Part shown: piece by piece, positions 43,592 through 53,100 of the stretch
Layout: every line of letters starts with the position of its first letter
How positions within the stretch are numbered: the stretch's first letter is position 1
From: Polaribacter sp. WD7
GTDB lineage: Bacteria > Bacteroidota > Bacteroidia > Flavobacteriales > Flavobacteriaceae
Assembly: GCF_003335085.1 (NCBI RefSeq)
Contig: NZ_QPEJ01000018.1
Span: 62,001 to 126,000 of the forward strand
Direction: 5' to 3'
DNA: 64,000 bases
Notes under the pieces: generated by a model
What the model was told of the DNA's origin: nothing
Database searches by the model: none
What the model saw: only the letters and a program-made list of their open reading frames with translations
Translations under genes and position numbers: made by a program

Positions 43592-43835
43592 TCATCTTCT
43601 CTTGAATAATGGCTATAGTTGCCTTTACAGATAACATTTTTTCCATTGAATCATTATCTATATGGATATCAAATTCATCTTCTACATCTAAAATAATATC
43701 TACCAAATTTGCAGAGTTTATTTCTAAATCGTTAATAAAATCTGTTTCTTCAGACATTTTTTTAAAACCTTCTTCATTTTGAACATATGGTTTTACAATA
43801 GTGGTTAATTTTGATACAATTTCTTCTTTTGTCAT
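43584..43835 (-). CDS. Second acyl carrier protein, cluster-specific
   Basis: The product has 83 residues from the ATG at 43835 (MTKEEIVSKL); a longer in-frame start at 43883 would overlap the ketosynthase gene by 47 bases and adds an unlikely hydrophobic tail. The phosphopantetheine Ser lies in DLEINSANLVDIILDVEDEF; the residue before it is Asn in place of the usual Asp of DSL. It is the cluster's own carrier, encoded between the ketosynthase and the PPTase. Confidence 0.85.
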   Translation of the reverse strand: MTKEEIVSKLTTIVKPYVQNEEGFKKMSEETDFINDLEINSANLVDIILDVEDEFDIHIDNDSMEKMLSVKATIAIIQEKMNA

Positions 43836-43836
43836 T

Positions 43837-45111
43837 CTATTCTTTATATTTTTTAAAGATAACACAAGCATTAACATCACCAAAACCGAAACTTGCTTTT
43901 GCTAAAATAGTGATCTCTTTTTGTATTTTTTTTGTGGGTATTACCTCTTTTGTAATTAACTCTAAAATCTCTGGGTGAACATCTTCACAATTAATATTAG
44001 GAAAAACGAAGTTATGCTTAATTTGTAATACAGAGGCCACAGATTCTATTGCTCCAGCAGCAGCCAAACAATGCCCAACTTGAGATTTTAGCGAGTTTAT
44101 AAATGGAAAATTAACCCCTTTTCTTTTCAGTGCTTTTGTCCAATTTTCTATTTCTAAACTATCTTTTGAGGTTGCTGTTAAATGCCCATTTATAACCTCT
44201 ATTTCTGACGATTTAATTTTTGCATCTGCAATTGCATCTGTAATACATTTTTGAACAGCTTCAGCATTTGGGGCAGTTAACGTTCCGCCATTTCTTTGCC
44301 CTCCAGAATTAACGTTTCCGCCTAAAACTTCTGCATAAATAGTAGCTTTTCTTGCTAAAGCACTCTCTAAAGATTCTAATACTAAAGCCCCTGCACCGCT
44401 TCCGGGTACAAAACCAGATGCAGTGGCACTCATAGGTCTTGAGCCTTGTTTGGGAGTTTCATTGTGTTTGTAGGTCATTACTCGCATTGCATCAAAACCT
44501 CCCCAGGTGTATAAACTACTATCACTAGAGCTACCTACTAACATTCGTTTTGCTTTTCCGTTTTGAATACGCTCAAAACCCAATAATAATGCTTCTGTAC
44601 CTGTAGTACAGGCAGATGAGTTTGTAGTTACTTGGTTACCTAATCCTAGAATTCCGCCCAAATAGGCGGATATACCACTAGCCATGGTTTGCACAACAGA
44701 GGTGCTTCCTAAACGTCTTACATTTTGGTCATCTATCTTATAAATAGCTTCCCTAAATTTTTCTATTCCTGATGTACCTGTTCCAAAAATTAAACCAGTA
44801 TCGTAATCTAAAGTTGAGTTTTCATGAACCGCAAAACCAGCGTCTTTATATGCATCTACTGCAGCAATAATTCCGTACAAAATAGAAGTACTATGAAAAC
44901 CTCTTAACTGTAAAGGTGTTAAATATTCGGCAATTTTTTCTTCTGAAATTTCAGGAATACCACCAATACAACACGAAAATCCTTTATCTTTTAAATTTTG
45001 ATGAAATGAAATTCCTGATTTACCTTCTTGTATTGCCTTGTTAAATTCGTTTAACCCAACTCCATTTGGTGCAACCACGCCTAAACCTGTTATAACAACT
45101 CTATTTTTCAT
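43837..45111 (-). CDS. Beta-ketoacyl-ACP synthase, FabF-like, cluster-specific
   Basis: The product has 424 residues. The Cys-His-His triad is intact: Cys168 in VTTNSSACTTGTEALLLG, His in VINGHLTATSKDSLE and His in SQVGHCLAAAGAIES. The N-terminus RVVITGLGVVAPNGVGLNEF resembles FabF, but its active-site region (SSACTTGTEAL) differs from housekeeping FabF (SACASSANAM). It probably extends the acyl chain given to the type III PKS or modifies a polyene-like chain. It is one base downstream of the dehydratase gene and 1 base before the ACP gene. Confidence 0.85.
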   Translation of the reverse strand: MKNRVVITGLGVVAPNGVGLNEFNKAIQEGKSGISFHQNLKDKGFSCCIGGIPEISEEKIAEYLTPLQLRGFHSTSILYGIIAAVDAYKDAGFAVHENSTLDYDTGLIFGTGTSGIEKFREAIYKIDDQNVRRLGSTSVVQTMASGISAYLGGILGLGNQVTTNSSACTTGTEALLLGFERIQNGKAKRMLVGSSSDSSLYTWGGFDAMRVMTYKHNETPKQGSRPMSATASGFVPGSGAGALVLESLESALARKATIYAEVLGGNVNSGGQRNGGTLTAPNAEAVQKCITDAIADAKIKSSEIEVINGHLTATSKDSLEIENWTKALKRKGVNFPFINSLKSQVGHCLAAAGAIESVASVLQIKHNFVFPNINCEDVHPEILELITKEVIPTKKIQKEITILAKASFGFGDVNACVIFKKYKE

Positions 45112-45112
45112 C

Positions 45113-45553
45113 TTATTTTGTTACGATCATACCTGATATGCTACCTCTACAAACCAATTTATTCTTTGCATTCATCATTTGTACTTTGCACATTAATTTG
45201 TTAAACCTAAAATATTCTTTTGTTGAAATTACAGTTATTTTTTCATTTGGTAAAACAGGCAAATAAAAATCTACCTGTTGAGAGGTTAGTGCAATTTGCG
45301 GTTTTTTAGAGATTGAAATTTTATCTTTTAGTAAGTAAATACCCAAACACACCACTCCAATTTGCGCCATAGTTTCTGTTAAAATTACACCTGGTGTAAT
45401 TGGGTTATCTTTAAAATGACCTTTGTAAAAAAATTCGTTTTGTTGAAATGTGTAGTTTCCTATAACTCCGTTTTCTGATATTTCTATAACTTCATCAACA
45501 AACAAAAAGGGTTTTTGATAAGGTAAATATTTTACGATTTCTGATGATTTCAT
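45113..45553 (-). CDS. FabZ-like hot-dog 3-hydroxyacyl-ACP dehydratase
   Basis: The product has 146 residues in a single hot-dog fold. PYQKPFLFVDEVIEI near the N-terminus parallels FabZ (HRYPFLLVDRV). The active-site helix carries His in YKGHFKDNPITPGVILTETM and Glu in TETMAQIG. It would dehydrate 3-hydroxyacyl intermediates on the dedicated ACP. It is a member of the tightly packed PKS operon (1-base gap to the ketosynthase). Confidence 0.82.
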   Translation of the reverse strand: MKSSEIVKYLPYQKPFLFVDEVIEISENGVIGNYTFQQNEFFYKGHFKDNPITPGVILTETMAQIGVVCLGIYLLKDKISISKKPQIALTSQQVDFYLPVLPNEKITVISTKEYFRFNKLMCKVQMMNAKNKLVCRGSISGMIVTK

Positions 45554-45563
45554 TTTTATGATT

Positions 45564-46616
45564 TTACCATTCTAACAAAACACGTTGTGCAGAAAACCCA
45601 GGGCCAAAACTTAACATAATTCCTCGTTCTCCTTTTTTAGGGTTTCTATCCATAAATCGTTCTAAAACATATAACACTGTTGCACTAGACATGTTACCGT
45701 ATAAGCGTAAAACCTCTTTGGTATCGTCTATATTTTTTCCTAATACTCCAAACAAATCTTCTACAGTTTGCACAATTTTTTTTCCTCCAGGATGAAAAAT
45801 CAAATGATCTATATCTTCAATTTTTAAATTATTTTGTTCTAAAAATGGATGTATAATTGCAGGAAAATGATCGGATATTTTTTGTGGTACTTCTTTATCT
45901 AACACCATTTGTAAACCTGTGTTTACCAAATTGAACCCCATCATTTTAGTAGCATCGTAAAAATGATACATTGCTTCATCTACAATAGTTGGGCCTTCAT
46001 CTTCATCAAAAGAAGACAAAATAACAGATGAGGCTCCGTCTCCAAAAATAGCAGCACTTACAATGTTTGTCATTGAATAATCGTTAAGCTGAAAAGTTGC
46101 TGTTGGTGCTTCTATAGCTACAACTGCTGCTCTTTTATTGGGGTTTGCTTTTAAAAAGTTTTTTGCGTAAATAATACCGGATACACCTGCTGCACACCCC
46201 ATTTCTGTAACTGGCAAACGTACAATATCTTGTTTCATTCCTAAAGAATTAATTAGATATGCATCTACAGAAGGAATCATGATTCCTGTACAACTCACTG
46301 TAATAATATAATCTATATCTGTGGGCTTTATATTTGCTTTGTTTAAAGATTTTTGAAGCGATTTTTCTGCCAATTGTACGACTTCTCTTTTGTAAATGTT
46401 ATTTTTTTCTTCAAAAGATGTGGCTGTAAAGACTTCTTCTGGATTCATAATAGAGTAACGTTTATCTACACCTGCACCCTCAAAAAGCTTAATGACTTTG
46501 CGCTGAAAACGTTCCTCTTGACCTTGCATCCATAATTGTACAAACGGAATAATATCTTTGGTTTCTTTATAATATTTTGGCAATTGTTTTGCCACTGAAA
46601 TAATTTTTACAGCCAT
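45564..46616 (-). CDS. Type III polyketide synthase (chalcone/stilbene synthase family)
   Basis: The product has 350 residues. The chalcone-synthase catalytic triad is visible: Cys141 in VTEMGCAAGVSG, His275 in HLIFHPGGKKI and Asn308 in RLYGNMSSATVLYVLERF. The C-terminal GPGFSAQRVLL signature is also typical. Such enzymes extend acyl-CoA or acyl-ACP starters with malonyl-CoA to make alkylpyrones, alkylresorcinols or related products. The methyltransferase gene is 0 bases upstream and the dehydratase gene 10 bases downstream. The product of this cluster is not known to me. Confidence 0.93.
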   Translation of the reverse strand: MAVKIISVAKQLPKYYKETKDIIPFVQLWMQGQEERFQRKVIKLFEGAGVDKRYSIMNPEEVFTATSFEEKNNIYKREVVQLAEKSLQKSLNKANIKPTDIDYIITVSCTGIMIPSVDAYLINSLGMKQDIVRLPVTEMGCAAGVSGIIYAKNFLKANPNKRAAVVAIEAPTATFQLNDYSMTNIVSAAIFGDGASSVILSSFDEDEGPTIVDEAMYHFYDATKMMGFNLVNTGLQMVLDKEVPQKISDHFPAIIHPFLEQNNLKIEDIDHLIFHPGGKKIVQTVEDLFGVLGKNIDDTKEVLRLYGNMSSATVLYVLERFMDRNPKKGERGIMLSFGPGFSAQRVLLEW

Positions 46617-47327
46617 TTATTTTTTTATTATCCACAAAAAACGGAATGCCCATTTCCACTGAATTTGTGGTTTTATATTAATTTTTGATGCTATTTTCTC
46701 TAAATCTTGTCGTTTAAATCCTCTTAAAACAGAGGTTAATCCGTCTTCAACAATCATTTTGTTTTTAATAAAAAAAGCCAATAACATAAATAAATAATAT
46801 GCCAATTTATGACGATGTAAATCGTTAACAACAATACCTATTTTAGTTTGTTGCAACGTACTTTTTAAAAAAGAAATGAGTTGTTTTTCTTTAAAATGAT
46901 GTAAGAATAAGGTGGCCACAACAACATCTATTTTTCGGTTTTTAAACTCATCAGAAAAAATATCTTCTGTTTTAAAATCTAACTCAGAAAAATCTACAGA
47001 CAGTTCTTTTGCATACGCTATTGCTGTAGGATTTGCATCTACACCAATTAAACGGAATAAGTATCCGTTTTTTCTACCAAAAATGGCAATATCTCTTAAA
47101 ATATCTCCATGACCACAACCTATGTCTACAATGGTAATTTCTTGTTCTTTTGGATGGTTTTTTAGAATAGTTTTTAATCCGTTTACGGTTACTTTATTAC
47201 CACCCAACCAACGGTTTATGTTTTCTAATTTATCTAACGTATCTCTTAACAAATCGCCCCCAATAGAGAAATCGTCCATAATTTCTTCTTTGTCAGTTCT
47301 TTGTTTGGTGCTTACTATAAAATCCAT
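46617..47327 (-). CDS. SAM-dependent class I methyltransferase
   Basis: The product has 236 residues. The SAM-binding motif ITIVDIGCGHGDILRDIAI (about residue 62) is followed by LIGVDANPTAIAYAKEL and the VVVATLFLHHFKEKQLISF motif. This is the UbiE/COQ5-like fold used for O- or C-methylation of aromatic or quinone intermediates. It lies next to the type III PKS gene with abutting ends, so it likely acts on the polyketide ring. It overlaps the FAD oxidoreductase gene by one base. Confidence 0.87.
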   Translation of the reverse strand: MDFIVSTKQRTDKEEIMDDFSIGGDLLRDTLDKLENINRWLGGNKVTVNGLKTILKNHPKEQEITIVDIGCGHGDILRDIAIFGRKNGYLFRLIGVDANPTAIAYAKELSVDFSELDFKTEDIFSDEFKNRKIDVVVATLFLHHFKEKQLISFLKSTLQQTKIGIVVNDLHRHKLAYYLFMLLAFFIKNKMIVEDGLTSVLRGFKRQDLEKIASKINIKPQIQWKWAFRFLWIIKK

Positions 47328-48472
47328 TATAATTTTATGGGTTTACCGTGGGTTTGTTTAATGATAATTGGCAATAAAAAGGGTAGTTTTTGTAGTACTT
47401 GTAACATTAGATTTGCAATAGTATTATTTCTAAACAATTTTGCAATAAAATGACCCGCTTTTAAACGCCAACCAAATTCTTTTTTCCACTGTCTAATATA
47501 TTGTTTTTCTAGTTGTGTTCTTGTTAAAATTGTACCTTCTAAATAATTTAGAATCAGTTTAGATGCAATTTGTGCAGATTGTATAGCCATACTCATTCCG
47601 TTTCCACAAAGTGGATGAATCATTCCTGCTGCATCACCACACATAATCATGTGGTTTTCAATTTGTTTTTTAGATTCAAATGAAATTTGACTGATGGTTA
47701 ACGGTTGCCTAAAAATAGGAGTTGAATTTCTAAATATTTTTTTTAAAAACGTATTTTGATACACTACTTGTTCTTGAAAATCGTCTATATTTTTATATTT
47801 TTTAAAAGATGAAAAGTTAGTAATATAACAAAGATTTATAGCGTCTTTTTCTACCTTAGAAACACCACAATACCCTCCTTTAAAGTTATGAAGCGCAACT
47901 CTTTGTTCAGGAAACTCTCCTTTAACATGAATTTTTACACCTAAATAAGGAGATTTTTTTTGAATAAAATTTCTTTGTAATACTACATCTAAACCAGATC
48001 GTTTGCCAAAAGCACCAATTACAATTTTTGCTGTAAACGCTTCATTTTTTTTAGTTGTAACCGTAAAAACATCTTCTTTAAAAAAACTATTTTTTACAGT
48101 ATCTTGTATTATGGTTACTCCATTTTGAAGTGCTTTTTTGGACAATTGAAAATCTAATGTAAATCTAGAAATACCAAAACCTCCTAAAGGTAATTTTGCT
48201 GATATCAATTTGTTATTGGTTGTAGACAATTGAAAATCTTCTATATGTACTGCTCCAAAATGGAAAGGGTTGATTTCTAAAAAATCTAAATACGGCAACA
48301 CTTCATTAGAAATATACTCTCCGCAAACTTTATGTCTTGGATATGTGTTTTTTTCAAACAATACTACTTTTTTTCCATATTTTGATAAATGAATAGCATT
48401 GCACAAACCTGCTAAACCACCACCAATTATGATGACTTCAAAATCTTTTGAGGTGTTTTTAACTTGCTGCAT
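47327..48472 (-). CDS. FAD-dependent oxidoreductase, geranylgeranyl-reductase / monooxygenase-like
   Basis: The product has 381 residues. The FAD-binding GXGXXG-type site is VIIIGGGLAGLCNAIHLSKY near residue 14. The substrate-side FAD motif is MCGDAAGMIHPLCGNGMSM near 285, and RHKVCGEYIS near 46 resembles the geranylgeranyl-reductase/phenol-hydroxylase group. A C-terminal helix-rich end may bind membrane. It is the first structural gene of the PKS operon. Its likely role is hydroxylation or oxidation of the polyketide ring (by analogy with Streptomyces Srs type III PKS operons, which pair a PKS with a methyltransferase and a flavin hydroxylase). Confidence 0.82.
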   Translation of the reverse strand: MQQVKNTSKDFEVIIIGGGLAGLCNAIHLSKYGKKVVLFEKNTYPRHKVCGEYISNEVLPYLDFLEINPFHFGAVHIEDFQLSTTNNKLISAKLPLGGFGISRFTLDFQLSKKALQNGVTIIQDTVKNSFFKEDVFTVTTKKNEAFTAKIVIGAFGKRSGLDVVLQRNFIQKKSPYLGVKIHVKGEFPEQRVALHNFKGGYCGVSKVEKDAINLCYITNFSSFKKYKNIDDFQEQVVYQNTFLKKIFRNSTPIFRQPLTISQISFESKKQIENHMIMCGDAAGMIHPLCGNGMSMAIQSAQIASKLILNYLEGTILTRTQLEKQYIRQWKKEFGWRLKAGHFIAKLFRNNTIANLMLQVLQKLPFLLPIIIKQTHGKPIKL

Positions 48473-48925
48473 TTATATATTTTTTTTAAAACAAATACTA
48501 TTTTCCATAGCTATATATTGCCCATAGTTAGGTATAATTTTATAGTTGCATTTATGATAAAAATGTACTGCTTCTATTTGCCTTTTCCCTGTTTCTAAAA
48601 CACAAGTATCGCACCCAATTTCTTTAGCCCAATTTTCTAATTCTTGTAGGGCTAATTTTGCAATTCCCAGGTTTCTGTAAGATTGATCAACAAACATTCT
48701 TTTTATTTCTACAGTTTTATCATCAAAATGTTTCATAGCGCCACAACCAATAGGCGTTTTATCAGCATAAATTACCACCACATTTTTTAAAACAGTAATA
48801 GTGTTAAATTGATTGTAAAAATCATGTTCGTCTCCGTCTGTAATTTTAAGATACGCATCTAATTTTTTTACCAAGTTGATAAAATCTTTATTTGCTGAAT
48901 TGGTTCTTATTATTTTTAAATTCAT
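48473..48925 (-). CDS. GNAT-family N-acetyltransferase
   Basis: The product has 150 residues from the ATG at 48925 (MNLKIIRTNSANKDFINLV); an earlier in-frame start at 48991 would overlap dinB and adds 22 residues without family similarity. The acetyl-CoA-binding motif KRMFVDQSYRNLGIAKLALQ (about 81-100) and GCDTCVLETGKRQIEAVHFY are typical. The substrate is unknown. It ends directly before the FAD oxidoreductase start with no gap, so it is probably the first gene of the PKS operon transcript. Confidence 0.8.
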   Translation of the reverse strand: MNLKIIRTNSANKDFINLVKKLDAYLKITDGDEHDFYNQFNTITVLKNVVVIYADKTPIGCGAMKHFDDKTVEIKRMFVDQSYRNLGIAKLALQELENWAKEIGCDTCVLETGKRQIEAVHFYHKCNYKIIPNYGQYIAMENSICFKKNI

Positions 48926-48955
48926 AATTATGATAATGTGATTCTGAAACAAGTT

Positions 48956-48984
48956 CAAATTAATGAAAGAAGTATTTTCGTCAA
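48956..48984 (-). promoter_or_regulatory. Weak candidate promoter for GNAT-PKS operon (TTG-N18-TTAATTTG)
   Basis: On the minus strand, TTG (48984-48982), an 18-base spacer and TTAATTTG (48963-48956), one mismatch from TANNTTTG. Predicted start about 48949, 24 bases before the GNAT ATG. It overlaps the end of dinB by 4 bases. Confidence 0.3.
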
Positions 48985-50066
48985 AATTCAAATTTTAACT
49001 GTACCCAAACTGGGTCTTTTTTAATGGTATCTAAATTTCCAAAAGATATCCCCAATAAACGAACTGAGTTTTTTAATTTTTCTTGATATAACAACTCTTT
49101 TACTATGGGAAAAAAATCCTTTTTCTTGTACATAAAATGTTGTACAGTTTTACTTCTTGTTTGCTGTGTAAAATCAGAATATTTAATCTTTAATGTAATG
49201 GTTTTTCCTTTGGCTTTAGATTTTTCCATTCGTTTTTCTATTTCATCTGCAATATCATGTAACTTTTCTAACATAAACACTTCCGAAGATATGTTTTCTC
49301 TAAACGTTCTTTCTGCTCCTACAGATTTTCTTATTCTATTGGGCTTAACAGGGCTGTTGTGAATACCACGAACAATATTGTAATAATGAGCACCTGATTT
49401 ACCAAAAAGAGAAACTAGCTCTTCTAACGTTTTTTGCTTTAAATCATTACCCACAAAAATTCCGAGATTGTACATTTTTGCTGCGGTAACTTTACCTACT
49501 CCATAAAATTTATGAACAGGTAATTCTTCTAAAAAACTAATAACCTCTTCTGGATGAACGGTTTTCTGCCCATTCGGTTTATTAATATCAGAAGCTACCT
49601 TTGCAATAAACTTGTTAATGGAAATTCCTGCTGATGCTCTCAAACCTGTTTCATCATAAATACGCTGTCTAATTTCTCTGGCAATATCGTTTGCAGACGG
49701 ATTTCCTTTTTTATTTTCTGTAACATCTAAATAAGCCTCATCTAAAGAAAGTGGCTCTACTAAATCTGTATACTCATAAAAAATTTCTCGAATTTGAGCA
49801 GACAACTCTTTATATCTTGCAAAATCTGACTCTACAAAAATAATATGAGGGCATTTCTGTTTTGCCATTACATTACTCATTGCAGACTTTACGCCGTATT
49901 TTCTTGCTTCATAACTCGCAGCAGAAACCACACCTCTATCACCTCCACCACCAACAGCAACAGCTTTACCTCTTAATTCTGGATTATCCAATTGTGCAAC
50001 AGACGCATAATAAGCATCCATATCTACATGAATAATTTTTCTAAAAGGAGGTTTTGAGTGTTTCAT
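48981..50066 (-). CDS. dinB: DNA polymerase IV (Y-family)
   Basis: The product has 361 residues from the ATG at 50066; an in-frame TTG at 50081 would add five residues. Y-family motifs: IIHVDMDAYYASVAQLDNPE near the N-terminus (catalytic Asp), YEARKYGVKSAMSNVMAKQK near 54, and the catalytic LSLDEAYLDVTENKKG near 108. The helix-hairpin-helix KFYGVGKVTAAKMYNLGI and a little-finger domain follow. It performs error-prone translesion synthesis. It is divergent from the surface-protein gene, with a shared 63-base gap. Confidence 0.93.
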   Translation of the reverse strand: MKHSKPPFRKIIHVDMDAYYASVAQLDNPELRGKAVAVGGGGDRGVVSAASYEARKYGVKSAMSNVMAKQKCPHIIFVESDFARYKELSAQIREIFYEYTDLVEPLSLDEAYLDVTENKKGNPSANDIAREIRQRIYDETGLRASAGISINKFIAKVASDINKPNGQKTVHPEEVISFLEELPVHKFYGVGKVTAAKMYNLGIFVGNDLKQKTLEELVSLFGKSGAHYYNIVRGIHNSPVKPNRIRKSVGAERTFRENISSEVFMLEKLHDIADEIEKRMEKSKAKGKTITLKIKYSDFTQQTRSKTVQHFMYKKKDFFPIVKELLYQEKLKNSVRLLGISFGNLDTIKKDPVWVQLKFEF

Positions 50067-50094
50067 TGTATAAAAATACAATCTATATTTTTTT

Positions 50095-50102
50095 TACCTT
50101 TG
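50095..50102 (+). promoter_or_regulatory. Candidate -7 box for the surface-protein gene (TACCTTTG)
   Basis: TACCTTTG matches TANNTTTG exactly; predicted transcript start about 50108, 22 bases before the ATG. The only TTG upstream is 26 bases away (50066-50068), longer than the usual 17-23. Confidence 0.4.
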
Positions 50103-50129
50103 CATTGCTAAAAAGAAAAAAATTAAAAA

Positions 50130-53100
50130 ATGTATCTCAAAAGAATTCTTCCTTTTATTTTGCTCAATTTTTGTAGTGTTTTATTGTGTTTTTCACAAAC
50201 AGAATTCATCACAACATGGAGAACTACAACCCCTAATGAAACAATTGTTATTCCTACCGCAGGTGGTGGTTTAAATTATGATGTAAATTGGGGAGATGGT
50301 AGCCCTAATAATACTGGAGTTACGGGAGATGTTTCACATATATATACCGCTGCAGGAACGTATACTGTTACCATTACTGGAACTTTTAGAAGAATCTTTT
50401 TTGATGGAATTGCAAATACTTACCCTGGTAATCCAGAAAAAATACAATCTATAGAACAATGGGGTGTAGGAAGATTATGGACTTCCATGAGTCGTGCTTT
50501 TGAAGGCTGTACAAATCTAGTAAATAATGCATCTGACGTACCAGACCTATCTGTAGCAACCTCTTGTCAAAGAATGTTTAGAAATGCTTCTTCTATTGGT
50601 AATGGTTTAGCTACTAATTGGACCAATTGGGACGTTTCTAATATTACAAGCATGACTCAAATGTTTAGAGACGCTTCCTCTTTTAATGAAGATTTAAATG
50701 ATTGGAATACAGCTAGTGTAACCAATATGTCTAATATGTTTAGAGGCGCTACTGCTTTTAACGGCAACATAGCTTCTTGGAATACAACCTTAGTTACTAA
50801 TATGGTTAGAATGTTTAATGGAGCTACAAATTTTAACCAAAATATTGGAGGTTGGAGCACTGGCGCAGTTACTTCTATGGGTTTTATGTTTAGAGATGCT
50901 ACAAATTTTAACCAGAATATCGATGGATGGATAGTTACTTCTGTAGGTAATATGGACGAAATGTTTAGAAATGCTACTAGTTTTAATCAAGATTTAAATA
51001 GCTGGAATGTTGCTAACGTTTCCAACATGAGCGAAATGTTTAGAAACACCCCCTTTAATGGTAATATAAGTTCGTGGACGCCTTTATCTGTAACTAATAT
51101 GTCTGGAATGTTTAGAGAAGCAACAAATTTTAATCAAAACATAGGAAGCTGGATTGTAACTTCTGTTACCAATATGAACTCTATGTTTTTTAATGCTGTT
51201 AGTTTTAATCAAGATATTGGTGGGTGGAACACGCTTAATGTTACCAATATGGCGAATATGTTTAGAAACGCAAGTAGTTTTAACCAAGATATTAGTGGGT
51301 GGAATACTGGAGCAGTAACCTTAATGAATGGAATGTTTAGAGATGCAGATGCATTTAACCAAGATATTGGTGGATGGAATACCATTAATGTTACCAACAT
51401 GGGATCTATGTTTAGAGATAATAATAATGCCTTTGATCAAGATATTGGTGGGTGGAATGTATCTAACGTAACTAATTTTACAAATATGTTTGTTAATTCT
51501 AGGTTATCTGTTAGCAATTACAATGCTCTTCTTATTGGTTGGAATGCGCAATCACTTCAACCAAATGAAACTTTACACGCTGGTAGTTCTACATTCTGTT
51601 CTCCTGCCGCTATTGCTGCAAGAGCTAACATGATGGCATCTGATGGATGGACTTTTATTGATGGAGGAGAATTGACTTCTTTTGTTTGGACAGGTGATAC
51701 CAACACAGATTGGAATACCTCAACGAATTGGCAAGATGGCTACGATACAGATTGTATTTTAGATGTTGTAATACCTACCACAACAAATAACCCTATAATA
51801 AACGCAACAGATATATTTACGGCTAATGATGTTACCATAAATGCTGGTGCTACCTTAACCATAGAGGGTGGTTTAACTGTACAAGGAAATTTAACAACTA
51901 ACGATGGTCTTATCCTAAATTCTGGTGGCTCTATCATTGTTGAAGGCACATCTACAGGAAACTTAACCTACAATAGAGATTTACCCAATGTAAACGAATG
52001 GTACAATGTTGCTTCACCTGTTGGAAACGAGACAGTAGAAAATTATATTACTAACAACTCTTTATCTGTAGGAAGCAATAGTAACATTGGCTTGTTTTAT
52101 TATAATAATAATACAACTAGTGGTTTTGCGGGTTCTGGCTTTATTTTTTATCAAGCTACTTCTACAGGTCCTTTTGAATCAGCTAGAGGTTACGGAACAC
52201 AAATTAGTGCGGGTAATATTTCTTTTACAGGTACAATGCCAACTAATGATGGTGCCATCTCTATCTCTGAGGGTACAATGGGAAACATAACTCCTGATCC
52301 TAACAATTTAATCGGAAATCCTTTTCCATCTTATGTTGCTGCAAATAGTAATGCAAATGCAAATAACCTATTAAGCAACAACACAAGTATACTGAGTGAA
52401 GAAACTTTGTATTTTTGGGACAATACTATCTCTGATTATGCAACTATAAACAATGCTTCTCCCGCTTTTTATGTTGCTCCTAGTCAAGGTTTTTTTGTGA
52501 GTTCTACTTCTTCTGGAGGTGCTTTTACTATTTTAGAAGATTGGCAAAGTCATCAAACTTCAGAAGTTTTTTTCAAATCAAATACAGAACCATTTAGAAT
52601 ACGGCTTTCTGTTACAAATACAGATAACTTAACACGATTTACAGATGTTTTTTATTTTGATAACGCAACAATGCAGTTTGATAATGGTTTTGACAGTTCT
52701 AAGTTTAGCCAAAACACAGACTTAGATATTTACAGTCAACTAGTGGAAGGTGAAGCTGATAAAAATTTGGCTATTCAATCTTTACCCAAAACCAAATTAG
52801 AAACAATAGAAGTTCCTTTACATATTGTTGCTAACAAAGAAATTTCTCTTTCTATTTCTACGGTTAATAAACCTGAGGGTATTACCATTTATCTAGAAGA
52901 CAGGTTGCAGAATTCTTTTACAAAGCTGGATGAGTTAAACGCTATAACTCTTGATATAAATGAAACCCAGAACAATTTAAGCCGTTTTTACTTACACACA
53001 AAATCTAAATCGTTGAGTACTGATAGCGATTTTACAAATACTTTATCTGTTTATGTCAATCAAAAAGAGCTAATTATTTTAGGAGATTTAAAAACAAAAT

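Noticed and set aside
43836..43883. Longer start of the second ACP gene
   Set aside because: It would overlap the ketosynthase end and add a hydrophobic stretch not found in ACPs.
43034..48472. PKS cluster as a flexirubin/aryl polyene cluster
   Set aside because: The full aryl-polyene set (multiple KS, tyrosine ammonia-lyase, DarA/DarB, acyltransferases and exporters) is missing, while a type III PKS is present.
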